22,822 nt of DNA, taken from assembly GCA_001579985.1 (NCBI GenBank), contig LRSR01004046.1, positions 1 to 22,822 on the forward strand. Direction: 5' to 3'. Source of the DNA: Hypsibius dujardini. Lineage: Eukaryota; Tardigrada; Eutardigrada; Parachela; Hypsibiidae. Position 1 is the first letter of the stretch. Each line of letters begins with the position of its first letter. Both the position numbers and the translations under genes were made by a program. The notes under the pieces are model-generated. The model was not told where the DNA came from. It did not search any database and worked only from the letters and a program-made list of their open reading frames with translations. Shown here piece by piece: positions 7,914 to 19,152 of this stretch.

Positions 7914-9703
7914 CTAGTTTGCATGCTCATGCACAGCGGTTGTGCCCGCCGGGATGTCAGCACTCGGGGGTGCCTTAGCTTTGGCCTGAGCGCGCTCCTC
8001 CACGTCGAAAGCTGCCACATTGCGCAGCGCAGCCACCAGTTGAATGACACTGATGAAGGCCTTTACAGCCGCCACTGGAGCTGTAACAATCGCCTAAAAC
8101 AGAACACAAAGCAGGTCAAAACCGGCAGGAAGCTTTATATGAAACAGCTAGAAAACTTAAGAACGACAGGTTTTTAAATGCAGCGTCCCAAAGTGAATTT
8201 TGGGGCGATAAATGATAAAAGCTTAGACCATGGCATGGTTAGACTAGTGCAGAAGTAGTTCTATGTCACAGATCCCCAAACGGAGAGACGTTCTGAAAGA
8301 CAGACATAGCCAGAGAGCTAGCTAGCCAGATAATCACACAGACAAACAAATAGTCAAACAGAGAGAAAGGCAGACAGGCAGGCATACAAACAGACAGACA
8401 GACAGACAGACATACAGGCAGACAGACAGACAGGCAGACAGGCAAACAGACAGACAGACAGACATACAAACAGACAGGCAGGCAGACAGACAGACAAACA
8501 AGCAGACAGGCAAACAGACAGGCAAACAGACAGACATACAAACAGACAGACAGACAGACAGACGCAAAACGGACAGATGCAAAAAATGGATTTGCATGAT
8601 GTGAAAAAAGTAACAACGTTTTTCATTTCAAATAAAAGAGCCGCCTTTTCGGCCCTCGAAGGTGTCTTAAAGACGTGCTTGAACTGCACCTGTCTGTTTG
8701 ACGGGCTCCGGAGCTCGCCTAGCGTTGAGAAACTAGTCACGCAGTTGCTTAATCGATGGATCACGAAGGGAAAGGGGAATTTTTAAACAAGCGCCTTTTT
8801 ATTCCCGCGTAACTCTCCTTAGGCGCAGCAGCACCGCAAAAGTACTTACCAGTAAGAGGAACCACGGCACTCCCAGCAGATAGCCCTGCCCGAAGTGCAG
8901 CATGTACAACATCACGTAGAAAACTTCATTGCCGGCGCACATCCAGAAGAGCACCATCCGCGAGGTGTAGTAGATGCGCAGCAGCGGGTGCTCCGACAGA
9001 TCGATAATCTTGTGGCTGGTCGTGCCCTTGAGCATCGCGCTGTACATGTGGATCCAGTGGCTGGTGATGTCGAGGAAGACAATCAGCTGCAACAGCACCA
9101 TCCAGCGCGGGTAGAACTGCCCCAGCACCATGATCAGGCAGACCGTGGCGCAGCGATCCGTCAACATGTCGAGGAGTGCACCCACCCGGCTGCACTGGTT
9201 CAGGTAGCGCGCTGCGTAACTGGCGAAGATAAAAAAAGACAAAAATGAAATAAAAAGCCAATTGAAAAATCATTCTTCTAGTCATTCAATAAAATTTAGC
9301 GCAACGTTTCCAATAAATACTCAAAACAAGTACAATTAATTTGTTTCTTAATCTAAAACTGGATGACTGAAATTACTCCCTTTTGCTCCTTTTAAATTCT
9401 ACTTATGAACTATTTAATTTATTTCTAACAGCAAACTGAACTAATTCGATAATTCGATAATATTAGTCAATTTTACTAGAGTAGACAATATTATACACGA
9501 TGAGGAATTGGAGGATTCTTCCACGTTTCTTTTTTCCAACCGACGTACCCGTCGACGGCGTCCGCCCCGGCGCTGAGCATGTACCAGACAAAGGTGATGC
9601 ATGGGGACGTGGGCATGAAGTAGAAGCTGATGATGGCGGCGACGATGCGGAAGTAGCCAATGAGGTTCGGCACGAAGAGGAATACTTCGCTTGGATTTTC
9701 CAT
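7914..9703 (-). CDS. CDIPT: CDP-diacylglycerol--inositol 3-phosphatidyltransferase (PI synthase)
   Basis: Three minus-strand exons join in phase: 9703-9549, 9219-8850 and 8093-7914, giving 234 residues (human 213). The enzyme joins CDP-diacylglycerol and myo-inositol to make phosphatidylinositol and CMP in the endoplasmic reticulum membrane. The N-terminus VFLFVPNLIGYFRIVAAIIS is typical. The splice at DG/Y restores the CDP-alcohol phosphotransferase motif D51-G-x2-A-R56-x8-G65-x3-D69-x3-D73, followed by conserved SHKIIDLSEHPLLRIYYTSR. Several hydrophobic membrane segments are visible. A strong donor GTAAGT at 8849 ends exon 2; reading through it gives only a short unrelated tail. Exon 3 supplies the expected TAPVAAVKAFISVIQL... 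helix and a hydrophilic tail of about 35 residues, somewhat longer than in vertebrates. The start ATG fits family length. Confidence 0.97.
8300..8572 (-). repeat. (CTGT)n array in CDIPT intron 2 (reads ACAG on +)
   Basis: A degenerate tetranucleotide array fills the middle of intron 2 (8849-8094), with GGCA and AACA variants. In the direction of CDIPT transcription it reads CTGT. The open frames it produces encode only Cys-Leu-Ser-Val-type repeats. Confidence 0.95.
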
Positions 9704-10562
9704 TCTTGTTGCGCTATCTCTTTTCCTGGCCTTTTTCTAATCCACCCTTTCACTTCCAGATGTGATGGGATTCCGTGGCCAGGAGGGGCCTCGAAGAGAT
9801 CGGGGTTGTTCGTTGGAATGTCAGAAATGGAGCTATATAGCGAGAGAGATCCGGGGGAAGGAGGTGGATGGAAAGCGGATGTTTTGTAAAAGTGTAAACA
9901 AACCGAATCTTTTTACATATGCATTTGCCGATTTTGCAGTGCAGGGGAAGCCTCGCCCATTTCTTCGTTTTGCTTGGCGTTGGGGAGTTGACGTTTTTAG
10001 CCCCACCCCCTCCTCTCTTTTCTCTCTGAGCCTCCGATGTGCATTTGCCGATTTGCAGCGCAGGGGAAGCCTCGCCCATTTCTTCGTTTTGCTTGGCGTT
10101 GGGGTGTTGGAGTTTTAGCCCCTCCCCCTCTTTTTTTTCTCTCTGAGCCTGCGATATGCATTTGCAGCGCAGGCGAAGCCTCGCCCATTTCTTCCTTTTG
10201 CTTGGCGTTGGGGAGTTTGAGTTTTAGCCCCTCCCCCCTCTTTTTTCTCTTGGCCCGCGATCTTTTTTTCCTATGTTCCAAAATAAAATATGTAACACAC
10301 TAACTGTTAAGAGACAAGAAAGCGCCGAAGGGTATTAGGAAATCGCGATTTCTCGGAGTCTTCGTTCCCTGTCCACATTGCCCACCCCTCGGGCTCACTG
10401 GACCCCCAAGGGATTTTCTGTGTTTGAAATCAAAATTGTGTCTATCAGTCTTTTTTTCAGTTATTTTTTCTAGGCTTTTTTCCACCGGCATCCCCAGTTT
10501 CGTCTGAGTTGATTTTGTCTCATACTCTCAATTGTAATTAAATTTGTTCAACCTCAGCAATA
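9704..10562. promoter_or_regulatory. Shared upstream region of divergent CDIPT and PRPF4
   Basis: These 859 bp separate two divergent start codons, so the promoters of both housekeeping genes should be here. The main visible structure is a three-copy ~118-bp repeat (9921-10262). No TATA box is convincing at either end. No other gene was recognised. Confidence 0.6.
9921..10262. repeat. Three tandem copies of a ~118-bp unit in the CDIPT/PRPF4 intergenic region
   Basis: Units begin GCATTTG at 9921, 10041 and 10158. Each contains GAAGCCTCGCCCATTTCTTC, TTTTGCTTGGCGTTGGGG and a long C/T-rich tract ending near TCTCTGAGCC. The third copy lacks about 10 bp near its start. The copies are close to identical outside the pyrimidine tract, whose length varies. 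Confidence 0.93.
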
Positions 10563-13177
10563 ATGTCGGACGCGGGATCAGACTACGAGGATGAAGAAGT
10601 GCATGTCAGCAATAAAAGCAAGACGCTCGTCCACTTCGGTGGAATAGACCTAAAAAATGCGAAGGATGCCCCGACCAACAACGTTAACACATCTGACGGT
10701 ATGGAAGTTATTTTAAATTTTCGTTTGAAACTGCCTAAAGCATTCATGACACTAAAAGTTAAAGAATCTCGGAAGAAGTGAGCCGCATATCGACGTAACA
10801 AAATATCGACTCCACAGTTGGCGGTTGATTGATCGATTAGGATGCGCGTATATTTACACAGAATTCTCTTGCTTGATTGGTGTCTTGACTCTTGATTGAT
10901 GTGCTTCTGCACAATTTTCTGCGCAGGTGGCGGTTGATTGATTGATTAGGATGCGCGTATATTTACACAGAATTCTCTTGCTTGATTGGTGTCTTGACTC
11001 TTGATTGATGTGTTTCTGCACAATTTTCTCCTCGCTTTTCCCAGAGTATATGGAGTTGGAGCAAGTTCCGGATTCGAGTCGTGACGAAGTATTGGCGGAG
11101 TTTGAGCGACGGAAGCGCGCGAAAACGATCAATGTCCCGACGGACGATACGGAAATTCAGATTCAGCTGCGGGCGGTCGGCGAGCCGATTTGTTTGTTCG
11201 GTGAGGATAAACAGGATCGACGGGAACGGCTGCGAAAGCTGCTGTCGGTGATTGGCGGGGATATTCAGCAGTTTCAGCAGCAGAAGGAGGATGACCGAAA
11301 ACGGAAGGAACTTGATGTGAGTAACAAAATCAGCAAGATTACTGGACGTCTGATTTTTATTTGCATTAAAGTTGTATGAATTTCAGTTAAAATTTATATG
11401 CTTGTCTATTTTAATTTAGAATTTAACTTAAATAATTAAATTAAGCACATCTAGTGCAGCTGAAAATGCCGCCTAAAGTTAGTGATTGATTGCTTGATTG
11501 ATTGATTGATTGCTCGATTGCTTGCTCGATTGATTGATTGCTTGATTTTTGCTTGATTGATTACTCGATTGATTTTTAGATTGATTGCTTGATTCAATAG
11601 TAATTGGTTCTCATCCCCCGACTTTTGGATGAATCAGTCATATATTTTGGTATGTACCCATTGCATTTACCCGGGCTTCTCTTCCTACACAGACAACGAC
11701 CTGGTACCACGAAGGCCCGGAAGCTCTCCGCGTCGCTCGACTCTACCTCGCGGAATATTCCCTGCCGCGAGCCAAGCTCCGCCTGGAACGACAACGCGAG
11801 CACGCTAAAATCCCCGCCTCCCAACGCATGGCGATCATGCAGGAAACCCACAAAAAACTCCGCGAATTCACCAATTACTCCAGCCAGGTGGGCGACAACC
11901 GGCCCCTTTCCTACTGCTCCTTCAGCCCCAATTCCACCCTCCTGGCCACCTCATCGTGGAGCGGCCTCTGCAAACTCTGGTCCGTCCCGAAGTGCGACTT
12001 AATCAGGACGTTTCGCGGGCACGCCATCAACGCCGGCGCCATTGTCTTCCATCCGCAGTCGACGGGCACGCAGGACGAGAATTCCCTCAACCTGGCGTCG
12101 TGCGCCGCGGATGGCACGGTCAAGTTGTGGAGTTTGACGTCCGACGTGCCGATCCACAGTTTGGACGGCCATCAGCCACATCGAGTGTCGCGGTTAGCGT
12201 TTCATCCCTCGGGACGCTTTTTGGGGACGTGCTGTTTTGATCAGTCCTGGCGACTGTGGGATGTGGAAGTGCAGCAGGAGTGTCTGCATCAGGAGGGCCA
12301 TTCCAAGGAGGTCTACTGCATTGCATTCCATCCGGATGGATCGCTGGCGCTGACTGGGTAGGCTCCGTACACTTTTAAACGAAAAGTCTGGCGACGGCAG
12401 ACACAGAGTCAGACATCCAGACCAACTTATCTCCTGACTGGCAGATAAGTTAGATTAACAGTCATTCGTGATGGTTAACAGACAAGATGAACAGACAGAC
12501 ACACCGACAAGCAGACAAGCATGACACCCAGACGCAGTCATACAAGATGGTGAACAAGTAAGATAGGCAGCGGTTAGACTTAGATTTGACAGTGCAGTCA
12601 GATAGTCAGAATGACCCACATACGGATAGACAGGCAGACAGGCAGACAGACTGATAGGCATGCAGGCAGACAGACAGACAGACAAACGGACAAACGAACA
12701 GACAGGCAGACAGACCTGCCTAGCGTAAATTTTTATTAAGCGAATAATTGTTTCAGTGGAATGGATTCATACGGCAGAGTGTGGGATCTGCGAACCGGTC
12801 GCTGCGTGATGTTCATGGAGGGCCACCTGAAAAGCATCCTCAGCGTGGACTGCGCTCCCAACGGCTACCACCTCGCCAGCGGCAGCGAAGACAACACCTG
12901 CAAGATCTGGGATCTGCGCCAGCGCGGCTGCATTTACACCATCCCCGCTCACACCCAGCTGGTGTCATCTGTGCAGTTCGAGCAAAACAACGGCCTCCAC
13001 ATTGTCACCGCCTCGTACGACCGTACCATCAAACTCTGGTCCCACCCCGGGTGGACACCCCTGAAGACGCTCTCCGGTCACGATAACAAAGTGATGTGTG
13101 CGACCATGTCGCCGGATCAGAAGTACATTGCCAGTGCATCCTACGATCGGACTTTTAAATTGTGGGCTCCAGAATGA
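10563..13177 (+). CDS. PRPF4: PRPF4, WD40 protein of the U4/U6 snRNP
   Basis: Four exons join in phase: 10563-10698, 11045-11316, 11693-12357 and 12757-13177, giving 497 residues (human about 520). PRPF4 is a core protein of the U4/U6 and U4/U6.U5 snRNPs and works in the nucleus with PRPF3 and PPIH in spliceosome assembly. After an acidic N-terminus comes the SFM motif (about 76-113: [27 protein letters not shown]). A helical linker with [20 protein letters not shown] follows, then a seven-blade WD40 propeller (about 190-497) with [51 protein letters not shown] and the terminal [13 protein letters not shown]. The ATG has no in-frame competitor. It diverges from CDIPT and converges on the C7orf50-like gene. 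Introns 1 and 2 carry (TGAT)-type repeats and intron 3 a (CAGA)-type repeat. Confidence 0.98.
10820..11037. repeat. 109-bp tandem duplication in PRPF4 intron 1
   Basis: GGCGGTTGATTGAT begins at 10820 and again at 10929, and about 100 bp after each start are nearly identical, including GATGCGCGTATATTTACACA and CTTGCTTGATTGGTGTCTTG. The second copy runs up to the pyrimidine tract of the exon 2 acceptor (exon 2 starts 11045). Confidence 0.93.
11480..11595. repeat. (TGAT)n-type array in PRPF4 intron 2
   Basis: Degenerate repeats of GATTGATTGATTGCTTGATT lie inside intron 2 (11317-11692). No coding potential is seen. Confidence 0.9.
12475..12715. repeat. Degenerate ACAG/CAGA array in PRPF4 intron 3
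   Basis: Imperfect ACAGACAGGCAGACAG-type repeats sit inside intron 3 (12358-12756). The purine-rich strand is the coding strand here, opposite in orientation to the TTC14 and CDIPT intron arrays. Confidence 0.88.
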
Positions 13178-13378
13178 TAATTGCTTACCAGGCAGAGCGG
13201 TCTTGAGCCTGGCTTATGTTTTTTGACTTGTGTTTTTGAAAATGGATTGAAAACTTAACTTGTTTAGATATTTCGGTTAGTTTTCAATTTTAAGTGAAAG
13301 CCGCAACAACAGTGCCCACTGCCAGCGTGCATTATCCTCATTCTGTTGGCCTTTCTCCACTAACAACAGTTTAATACT

Positions 13379-13384
13379 AATAAA
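13379..13384 (+). promoter_or_regulatory. PRPF4 polyadenylation signal AATAAA
   Basis: A canonical AATAAA lies 202 nt after the PRPF4 stop codon, with a T-rich stretch (CTTCTTTTTCA) just downstream. It is the first such hexamer after the gene. Confidence 0.65.
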
Positions 13385-13484
13385 AACACCTTCTTTTTCA
13401 CCCCGATTCTTGACCCTTTCACTCGACATGACACAATGAAAACGCAAATATATTCCACTTCATAACTGCTTGTATGTATGCCAG

Positions 13485-13665
13485 TTTGTCTGTCTGCTTG
13501 TCCATACAGTAGGTTTGTCTCTCTGTCTGTCTGCCTCTGTCTGTCTGTCTGTCTGTCTGCCTGTCTGTCTGTCTGTCTGCCTGTCTGTCTGTCTGTCTGT
13601 CTCTGTCTGTCTGTCTATCTGTTTGTTGGTCTGCCCATGTCTACCTATCTGTCTATTGTCTGTTT
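13485..13665. repeat. (CTGT)n array between PRPF4 and the C7orf50-like gene
   Basis: A CTGT array with CTGC, CTAT and TTGT variants. It is the only long array of this family in the window that is intergenic and not intronic. Confidence 0.93.
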
Positions 13666-13814
13666 GCCGTGACGATTTGATGGATAGGCGGACGGGAAAG
13701 GACCATATCAAATGTACCTCAACCGTTAGAGCTTGTTTCACTAGGCCAACGACCTAGTGTACATTTTTTCAAAGTCAACTTTTTGTAATGGATTTATCAT
13801 ACGTAGGCTGCCGA

Positions 13815-13820
13815 TTTATT
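13815..13820 (-). promoter_or_regulatory. Polyadenylation signal AATAAA of the C7orf50-like gene
   Basis: TTTATT on the plus strand reads AATAAA on the minus strand, 62 nt past the stop codon of the C7orf50-like gene, a usual distance for a short 3' untranslated region. Confidence 0.65.
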
Positions 13821-13881
13821 TAATTTAACAAAAGTCGAAGCTCCGGCATAACAAATATTTAATACAACGACACAAGAGGTT

Positions 13882-15643
13882 TTAGACATCCTCGGAAGCT
13901 TCGACGGGTGATAAGGCAGAAACGATCCGTCCAGCACGTTCATACAGTTTCTTTTTCAACTCATCATCAGCTCCGTACGTTTCACTGTTCTCATACTCCT
14001 CCCGAATAGCCTTGGCTTCATCAATGGTCTTGACTCGACTGCCACCCTTCAAGTCGGCAAGGTAGTCGATCAGAATGAGAAAATCGTCGTCATTCATCTT
14101 GAGCCGATCGCGCCAGTTTCGCAGGAGCCAGACCTGGCGAACTTTCTGGAATGACCAGGCCGAGCGTGCCGATTTCCATACACGAAGATAGGTGATGGCC
14201 GGGTCGACGTAGGTGTTTCCGGTCGGTTTCATCGCGGGTTTGGACGAGGCCAACGGCTTTGCCTTTTTCACATTCACACCTGAAAAGGGCAAAATTTAAG
14301 TATAACTGTTCAGATTTATTTCTGTACAGAGTGCAATGTATGTCTGTCCGTCTGCCTGTCCGTCTGCCTGTCTGCCTGTCTGTCTGTCTGTCTGTCTGTG
14401 TCTAGCTTTGTCTAGCTTTGTCCGCTCGCTTCTCAGCAACGAACAAACTAGCAAACGATCACTACCATAACTCACCTTTTAAAATGCCTTTTTTAATACC
14501 GGATGATTCGTCACCAGGAACTCCAGTATCCATTTGATCGACTTTTCCACCCTGACGATCAAGAACAGCCGGCGAACTTGCTCGTTCACTTGCCGGTTCA
14601 TTCTTCACCGGCTTTGTACTTCCACTAGCCCCGCCCTCTTCATCTTCCATCTTTGTCCGCTTCTTTTTCTTACTTTTCACCGCAGGTTCGGCAACCTCGA
14701 CTGGTGGCTCGTCCGCTAGACCGTCTTCCTCCGCAGCGGTGGGAAGATCCCCGTCCGTAGGAACATCCCCGTCCCGCGGTGCGCGCGTCCGCTTCTTTCG
14801 TTTTTTCTTCTCCGGCTCCTCGCCTTCCACCGGTTCAACGAGCATCTCAGCAGGTAGTGCGGCGTCGATCAACTGACTGGCGAACTGTGCATCCTCTTGG
14901 TCTTCCTCGTCGGCTGCGACTCTCTCGTTGGCCTGGAAGATGAATTAAACAAATTCTAGTTACATTCTAACTCAGCTAACGTTTAACCAACGTGTAGTTA
15001 CATAAAAGTTCATCTTATCTATAATAAAAAGCAATATTTCCAGCATTTTAAAGAAATCGTTTGTATTGTATTAAGCAACAATAAATCAACCAATCAATGA
15101 ACAACTTCACACACGTGAAGTAAACACTCACACTATTACTGAATCGGTCAATCAATGGATCAATCAAAGGTTAGCAACTAAACAGGATGCACGACATCAA
15201 TAACTCAATCAAGGAGAGAATGACACGGTCAACTCACCTTTTCTTTCACTCTTAAGCAACAATAAATCAACCAATCAATGAGCACTTGAGAGACTTGAAT
15301 TAAACACTCGCACTATTATTCAATCGGTCAATCAATGGATGGACCTGAAGTCAGCAACTCAACTGGATTCACGCCATCAATAACTCAATCAAGGAGAGGA
15401 TGACACGGTCAACTTCACCTTTTCTTGCTTTGATTTCCGTTTGCGATGCATTCTCTCCTCGCCCTCCGTGACTGTTGCATCCGCTCCACTGCTGATCACC
15501 GCTTCATCCTGAATTATATCCGACACGCTTGCAGTGAAAGTTTCCGGACGGAATGAATCTGCAGGTTCATTTTTTCTTTTGCTGTGTTTCTTCTTTCGTG
15601 TTGCTGAGGCTTCCTCCACATGGGCTCCGGTAAGAAAATCCAT
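13882..15643 (-). CDS. C7orf50: C7orf50-like WKF-domain protein
   Basis: Three minus-strand exons join in phase: 15643-15419, 14932-14476 and 14279-13882, giving 359 residues (human C7orf50 is 194). The last exon carries the WKF domain (about 250-310): AITYLRVWKSARSAWSFQK, VRQVWLLRNW and FLILIDYLADLKG, in the usual spacing, with a helical C-terminal part ending RAGRIVSALS. The first two exons encode a low-complexity acidic and lysine-rich tail with nuclear-localisation-like clusters (KKKRKKR, KSKKKKR). The function of this family is not well defined; nuclear or nucleolar RNA-related location is an inference from the basic clusters. The extra length is all in the disordered N-terminus. The gene shares a 287-bp divergent promoter with GTF3C3. 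A 181-bp tandem duplication straddles the exon 1 donor. Confidence 0.9.
14340..14405. repeat. Short (CTGT)n array in C7orf50-like intron 2
   Basis: CTGTCCGTCTGCCTGT-type repeats lie within intron 2 (14475-14280). On the transcribed strand the array reads ACAG. Confidence 0.9.
15071..15432. repeat. ~181-bp tandem duplication across the exon 1 donor of the C7orf50-like gene
   Basis: TTAAGCAACAATAAATCAAC occurs at 15071 and 15252, and TGACACGGTCAACT at 15221 and 15401. The units match over about 180 bp with some divergence. Both end in a minus-strand splice donor context AAAAG|GTGA. The true donor is at 15418 (GTGAAG); the intronic copy at 15237 reads GTGAGT, a better consensus. ATCAATCA tracts inside show that part of the unit is derived from (TGAT)n. 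Confidence 0.9.
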
Positions 15644-15930
15644 TTTTTAATGCCAAAAATTTCTTCGACGATGACTTTAATGTCCGGCAAAAAGCGCCAA
15701 CTGAGTTGGTTGATCAATATCGAGAGGAGTCAGAACAAGAACTTGGTTGAGAAATACCGCGACCTCGACGAGCTAGACCCCTGACACGCCCACTGTGCCC
15801 ACTGCGCCGGGGGTGGCCAAGTTAACCTACTGCTTTACGTAAGGGCGAGTTGTTTGTGCAAGTAAATGCCAGTTTGCGGAATTTTAGAAAATTTGGCGAG
15901 GACTTTAATTCAACAAATCTCACTCAAGCC
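15644..15930. promoter_or_regulatory. Short divergent promoter region, C7orf50-like gene / GTF3C3
   Basis: Only 287 bp separate the two divergent start codons, so promoter elements for both genes must overlap. No TATA box is evident. The frame ahead of the GTF3C3 ATG is open back to about 15850 but contains no ATG. Confidence 0.6.
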
Positions 15931-18213
15931 ATGGACTTCGATACGAAGGAAGAGCCTATGCAGAGTGGAGAAGGAGGAGCGTTTAGTCATCTCGGAGATC
16001 TACTCAGTGCCTTCGACGATGACGGTGCGTCGCTGTTTTTAGGCTGATTTTGTTGATCAGTCGTCGTCTGTGGGCATGCATTGACCGATCGATTGATTGA
16101 TTTTGTTTATCAGCCGTCGTCTCTGGGCATGCATTGATCGATCGATTGATTGATTTTGTTGATCAGCCGTCGTCTCTGGGCATGCATTGACCGATCGATT
16201 GATTGATTTTGTTGATCAGCCGTCGTTTCTGGGCATGCATTGACCGATCGATTGATTGATGTTCTTTAGGCACACTTTTAATTCTAATTGACGTTGGCTG
16301 TGTTTCGATTGATTATTTGATTTTTACTCATTCTACTCCACGCATATTTTCGTTTGACAATCTTTCGAGGGATTGACATATTCATTCACCAGCACATTGT
16401 TTCAGCGAATTTTTTTCCTCCCTGCGTACGCAGAATGTGTTTTCGGTTTCCGCCTCTCTTTTATGGTCAAGCAATAATTGATTGATGTATTTCCATACAT
16501 TTCGTCGATTAATTGATCGCTTGATCGATTGATTGATTGATAAATGGATTAATTGATGGATTGATGGATTGATTGATTGATTAATTAATTATGCAGACTA
16601 CGACAACATCCTCGGCGACGAAGAGCCACGGACCCGAGGAGAAACCTCACCCGAACGCGCCAGGAAAGCGCGGAGAGCGCAAAGCCTCCCGGAGAAGTTC
16701 ACGCTGCTGTATAAACGCGGCGCCGATCTCTACCTCGACGGCGAGCACGAGGAAGCCCTCGAGACGTTCATGGAGATCTCCCACGGGGTGAAAAACTACG
16801 CCCCGCTGTACAATCAGATGGCCGACTGTTTACAGTGCCTCGGACGGATGGAGGAGGCCTTTGAGGCGTGTCGACAGGCCGTGGCCGTCGATGCCGGCTA
16901 CCTGGAGGCATGGGCTCGGTATGTGAAAAAAGAAATTAAAGAAGAAAAGAAAAAAAGGTTCCATTATTAACTGTTTTGTTTTAATGTTTTAATGTTTTAA
17001 TTCATAAAAAATGATTTAAAATAATCATTAATAAATAATTAAAGAATGAACTGACAATGGACAGTTTTTTGGTTGACATTTTTTTCGTATAACCAGTTAC
17101 GTGGAACTAGCCGAGCTGACCGACTCCGCGGATCTGGTGCATGGACTGAAAAAGTACATTCGGCTGAATCTGGAGAAGGGGGATACGTCAGTGTTGCCGC
17201 ATATCCGGAGGCTGATCGAACTCTTGGAAGTAAATACGCCCGATTTTGCCTTGTTGTGTTTCGGATTTTTTTTGTTTGGGAGATGATACGGTTGATTGAT
17301 GGATTGGTTGATGCGGTTGATTGATGGATTGATTGATGGATTGATTGATGCGGTTGATTGATGGATTGATTGATGCGGTTGATTGATGGATTGATGAATG
17401 CAGTTGATTGATGGATTGATGAATGCAGTTGATTGATGGATTGATTGATGCGGTTGATTGATGAATTGATTGCTGCGGTTGATTGATGGATTGATTGATG
17501 CGGTTGATTGATGGATTGATTTATGCAGTTGATTGGTGGATTGATTGATGCAGTTGATTGATGGGTTGATTGATACGGTTGATTGATGGAATAATTCCCT
17601 AGAATTTGTAGGAATTACTTGAATTAGTAGTTTCGTAAGGCTTTTTTAAATCGGTTGGTTGCGTTTTTTTCTGGTGCTGTAATTGTGCTTTTTTGTTCTA
17701 GACCGATAAGACTCAGAGCGCCAACCGAATACGGCGAGTTCTCTTCCATCTCCAGTACCGCGCGGAACCGGGCGGCAACCGGGCCGAGTGCTTTCTCCTT
17801 GGCCAGTCCATCGCGCGTACTTACCTCGCCAGTCAGAGGGCGGATCAAGCGATCAAAACTCTGCAGCCGATCGTCTCGACTGCACTGGCTAACAAGGAGG
17901 TCCTGCCCAACGAGCTGATATCTATCTACATGGAATGTCTGTTGGAGAAGAAACAACACGAGGAAGCGTTCCGTGTCCTGAGTGGATTCAAAATGATTGA
18001 TTTAGTCTGCCCCTCGTCGGCGGAAGCATTCCGTGTCGACACGGTGGAATCAGTTGACGTAAAAGCGGAAGTTCCGTTTGCAATCGTCACGGCGGCATGC
18101 ATCGTCATGACCGAGTTTGATAACTACGAATCGGTGGCTGGACTCATTCAAAAGCGAATCCTGGCAGTCAATAGTTTTCCGTAAGTACTGCTATGCCTTC
18201 AAGGTTATTTCTA

Positions 18214-18259
<46 letters not shown>

Positions 18260-18918
18260 GTTTATTTGTCTGCCTGCCTGACGTTCTGTTTGTGCTAACA
18301 GGTGTATCTATCTCTCTGTCTTTTTGTCTGTCTGCTTATATGTTTCCACTCGATCGATGCGTCATCCATTCGTATGGCATTGTGGTTTGCGAGAAGATTT
18401 TCAGCGGAAATGTTGTCTGCAGGGATGTGACACTGCTACTTTCACTGGCTACTTCCCTGTTCAACAAAAAACAACTAGCCGTCGCCGAGGAGATCTTGGG
18501 GCGTCTGTACCAGCAACCGGACTGTCACACGCCGGAGTTTTTCTACCAGCTCGGCAAAGTGTACGAGAGTCGGGGTGATGTTAAACACGCCTTGGACGCG
18601 TTCAATCGGGCACTCTCACTGCGGTCGTCGTTTCGAGATGCTCGTTATCGCATTCGACGCTTGGGTATGCCGGTGCCTCGGGCGGCTAACTTGGGCACCG
18701 TGGATCACCGCAATCAGGCTATCAAGATTCAAAAGCAGGTTTATCGGGAATATCTGCAGAAGCTCGAGCAGAAGGATGACGCTGAGGCTCTTATTCGTGC
18801 AGTTGAAATGGTACATTGCATCTGTTTTTCTGACTGCATGGTTACTGGTCCGTCGATTTCTTGTCTGTCCGTCTGCCTGTCTGTCTGTCTGTCTGTCTGT
18901 CTTGTCTCTCCGTCTGCC

Positions 18919-18951
<33 letters not shown>

Positions 18952-19065
18952 TGTCTCTCCGTCTGCCTGTCGCTCGGTTTGTCGCTCGGTCTATTTATCA
19001 ATCTGTCTGCTTTCTTTCTCTTTGACTATCTATCTATTTGTCTGTCTACCTGCCTATCTATAAGG

Positions 19066-19152
<87 letters not shown>

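Larger units (their letters stand above)
13178..13881. other. Convergent 3' region between PRPF4 and the C7orf50-like gene
   Basis: This stretch holds the 3' untranslated regions of two convergent genes. It contains a polyadenylation signal for each (13379-13384 plus, 13815-13820 minus) and a (CTGT)n array at about 13485-13665 between them. No other gene was seen. Confidence 0.6.

Noticed and set aside
8266-8764. Minus-strand Cys-rich open frames
   Set aside because: Repeat translations within CDIPT intron 2.
8799-8849. CDIPT ending with the short tail after exon 2
   Set aside because: The tail is intron sequence beyond a perfect GTAAGT donor. Exon 3 at 7914-8093 supplies the family's real C-terminus in phase.
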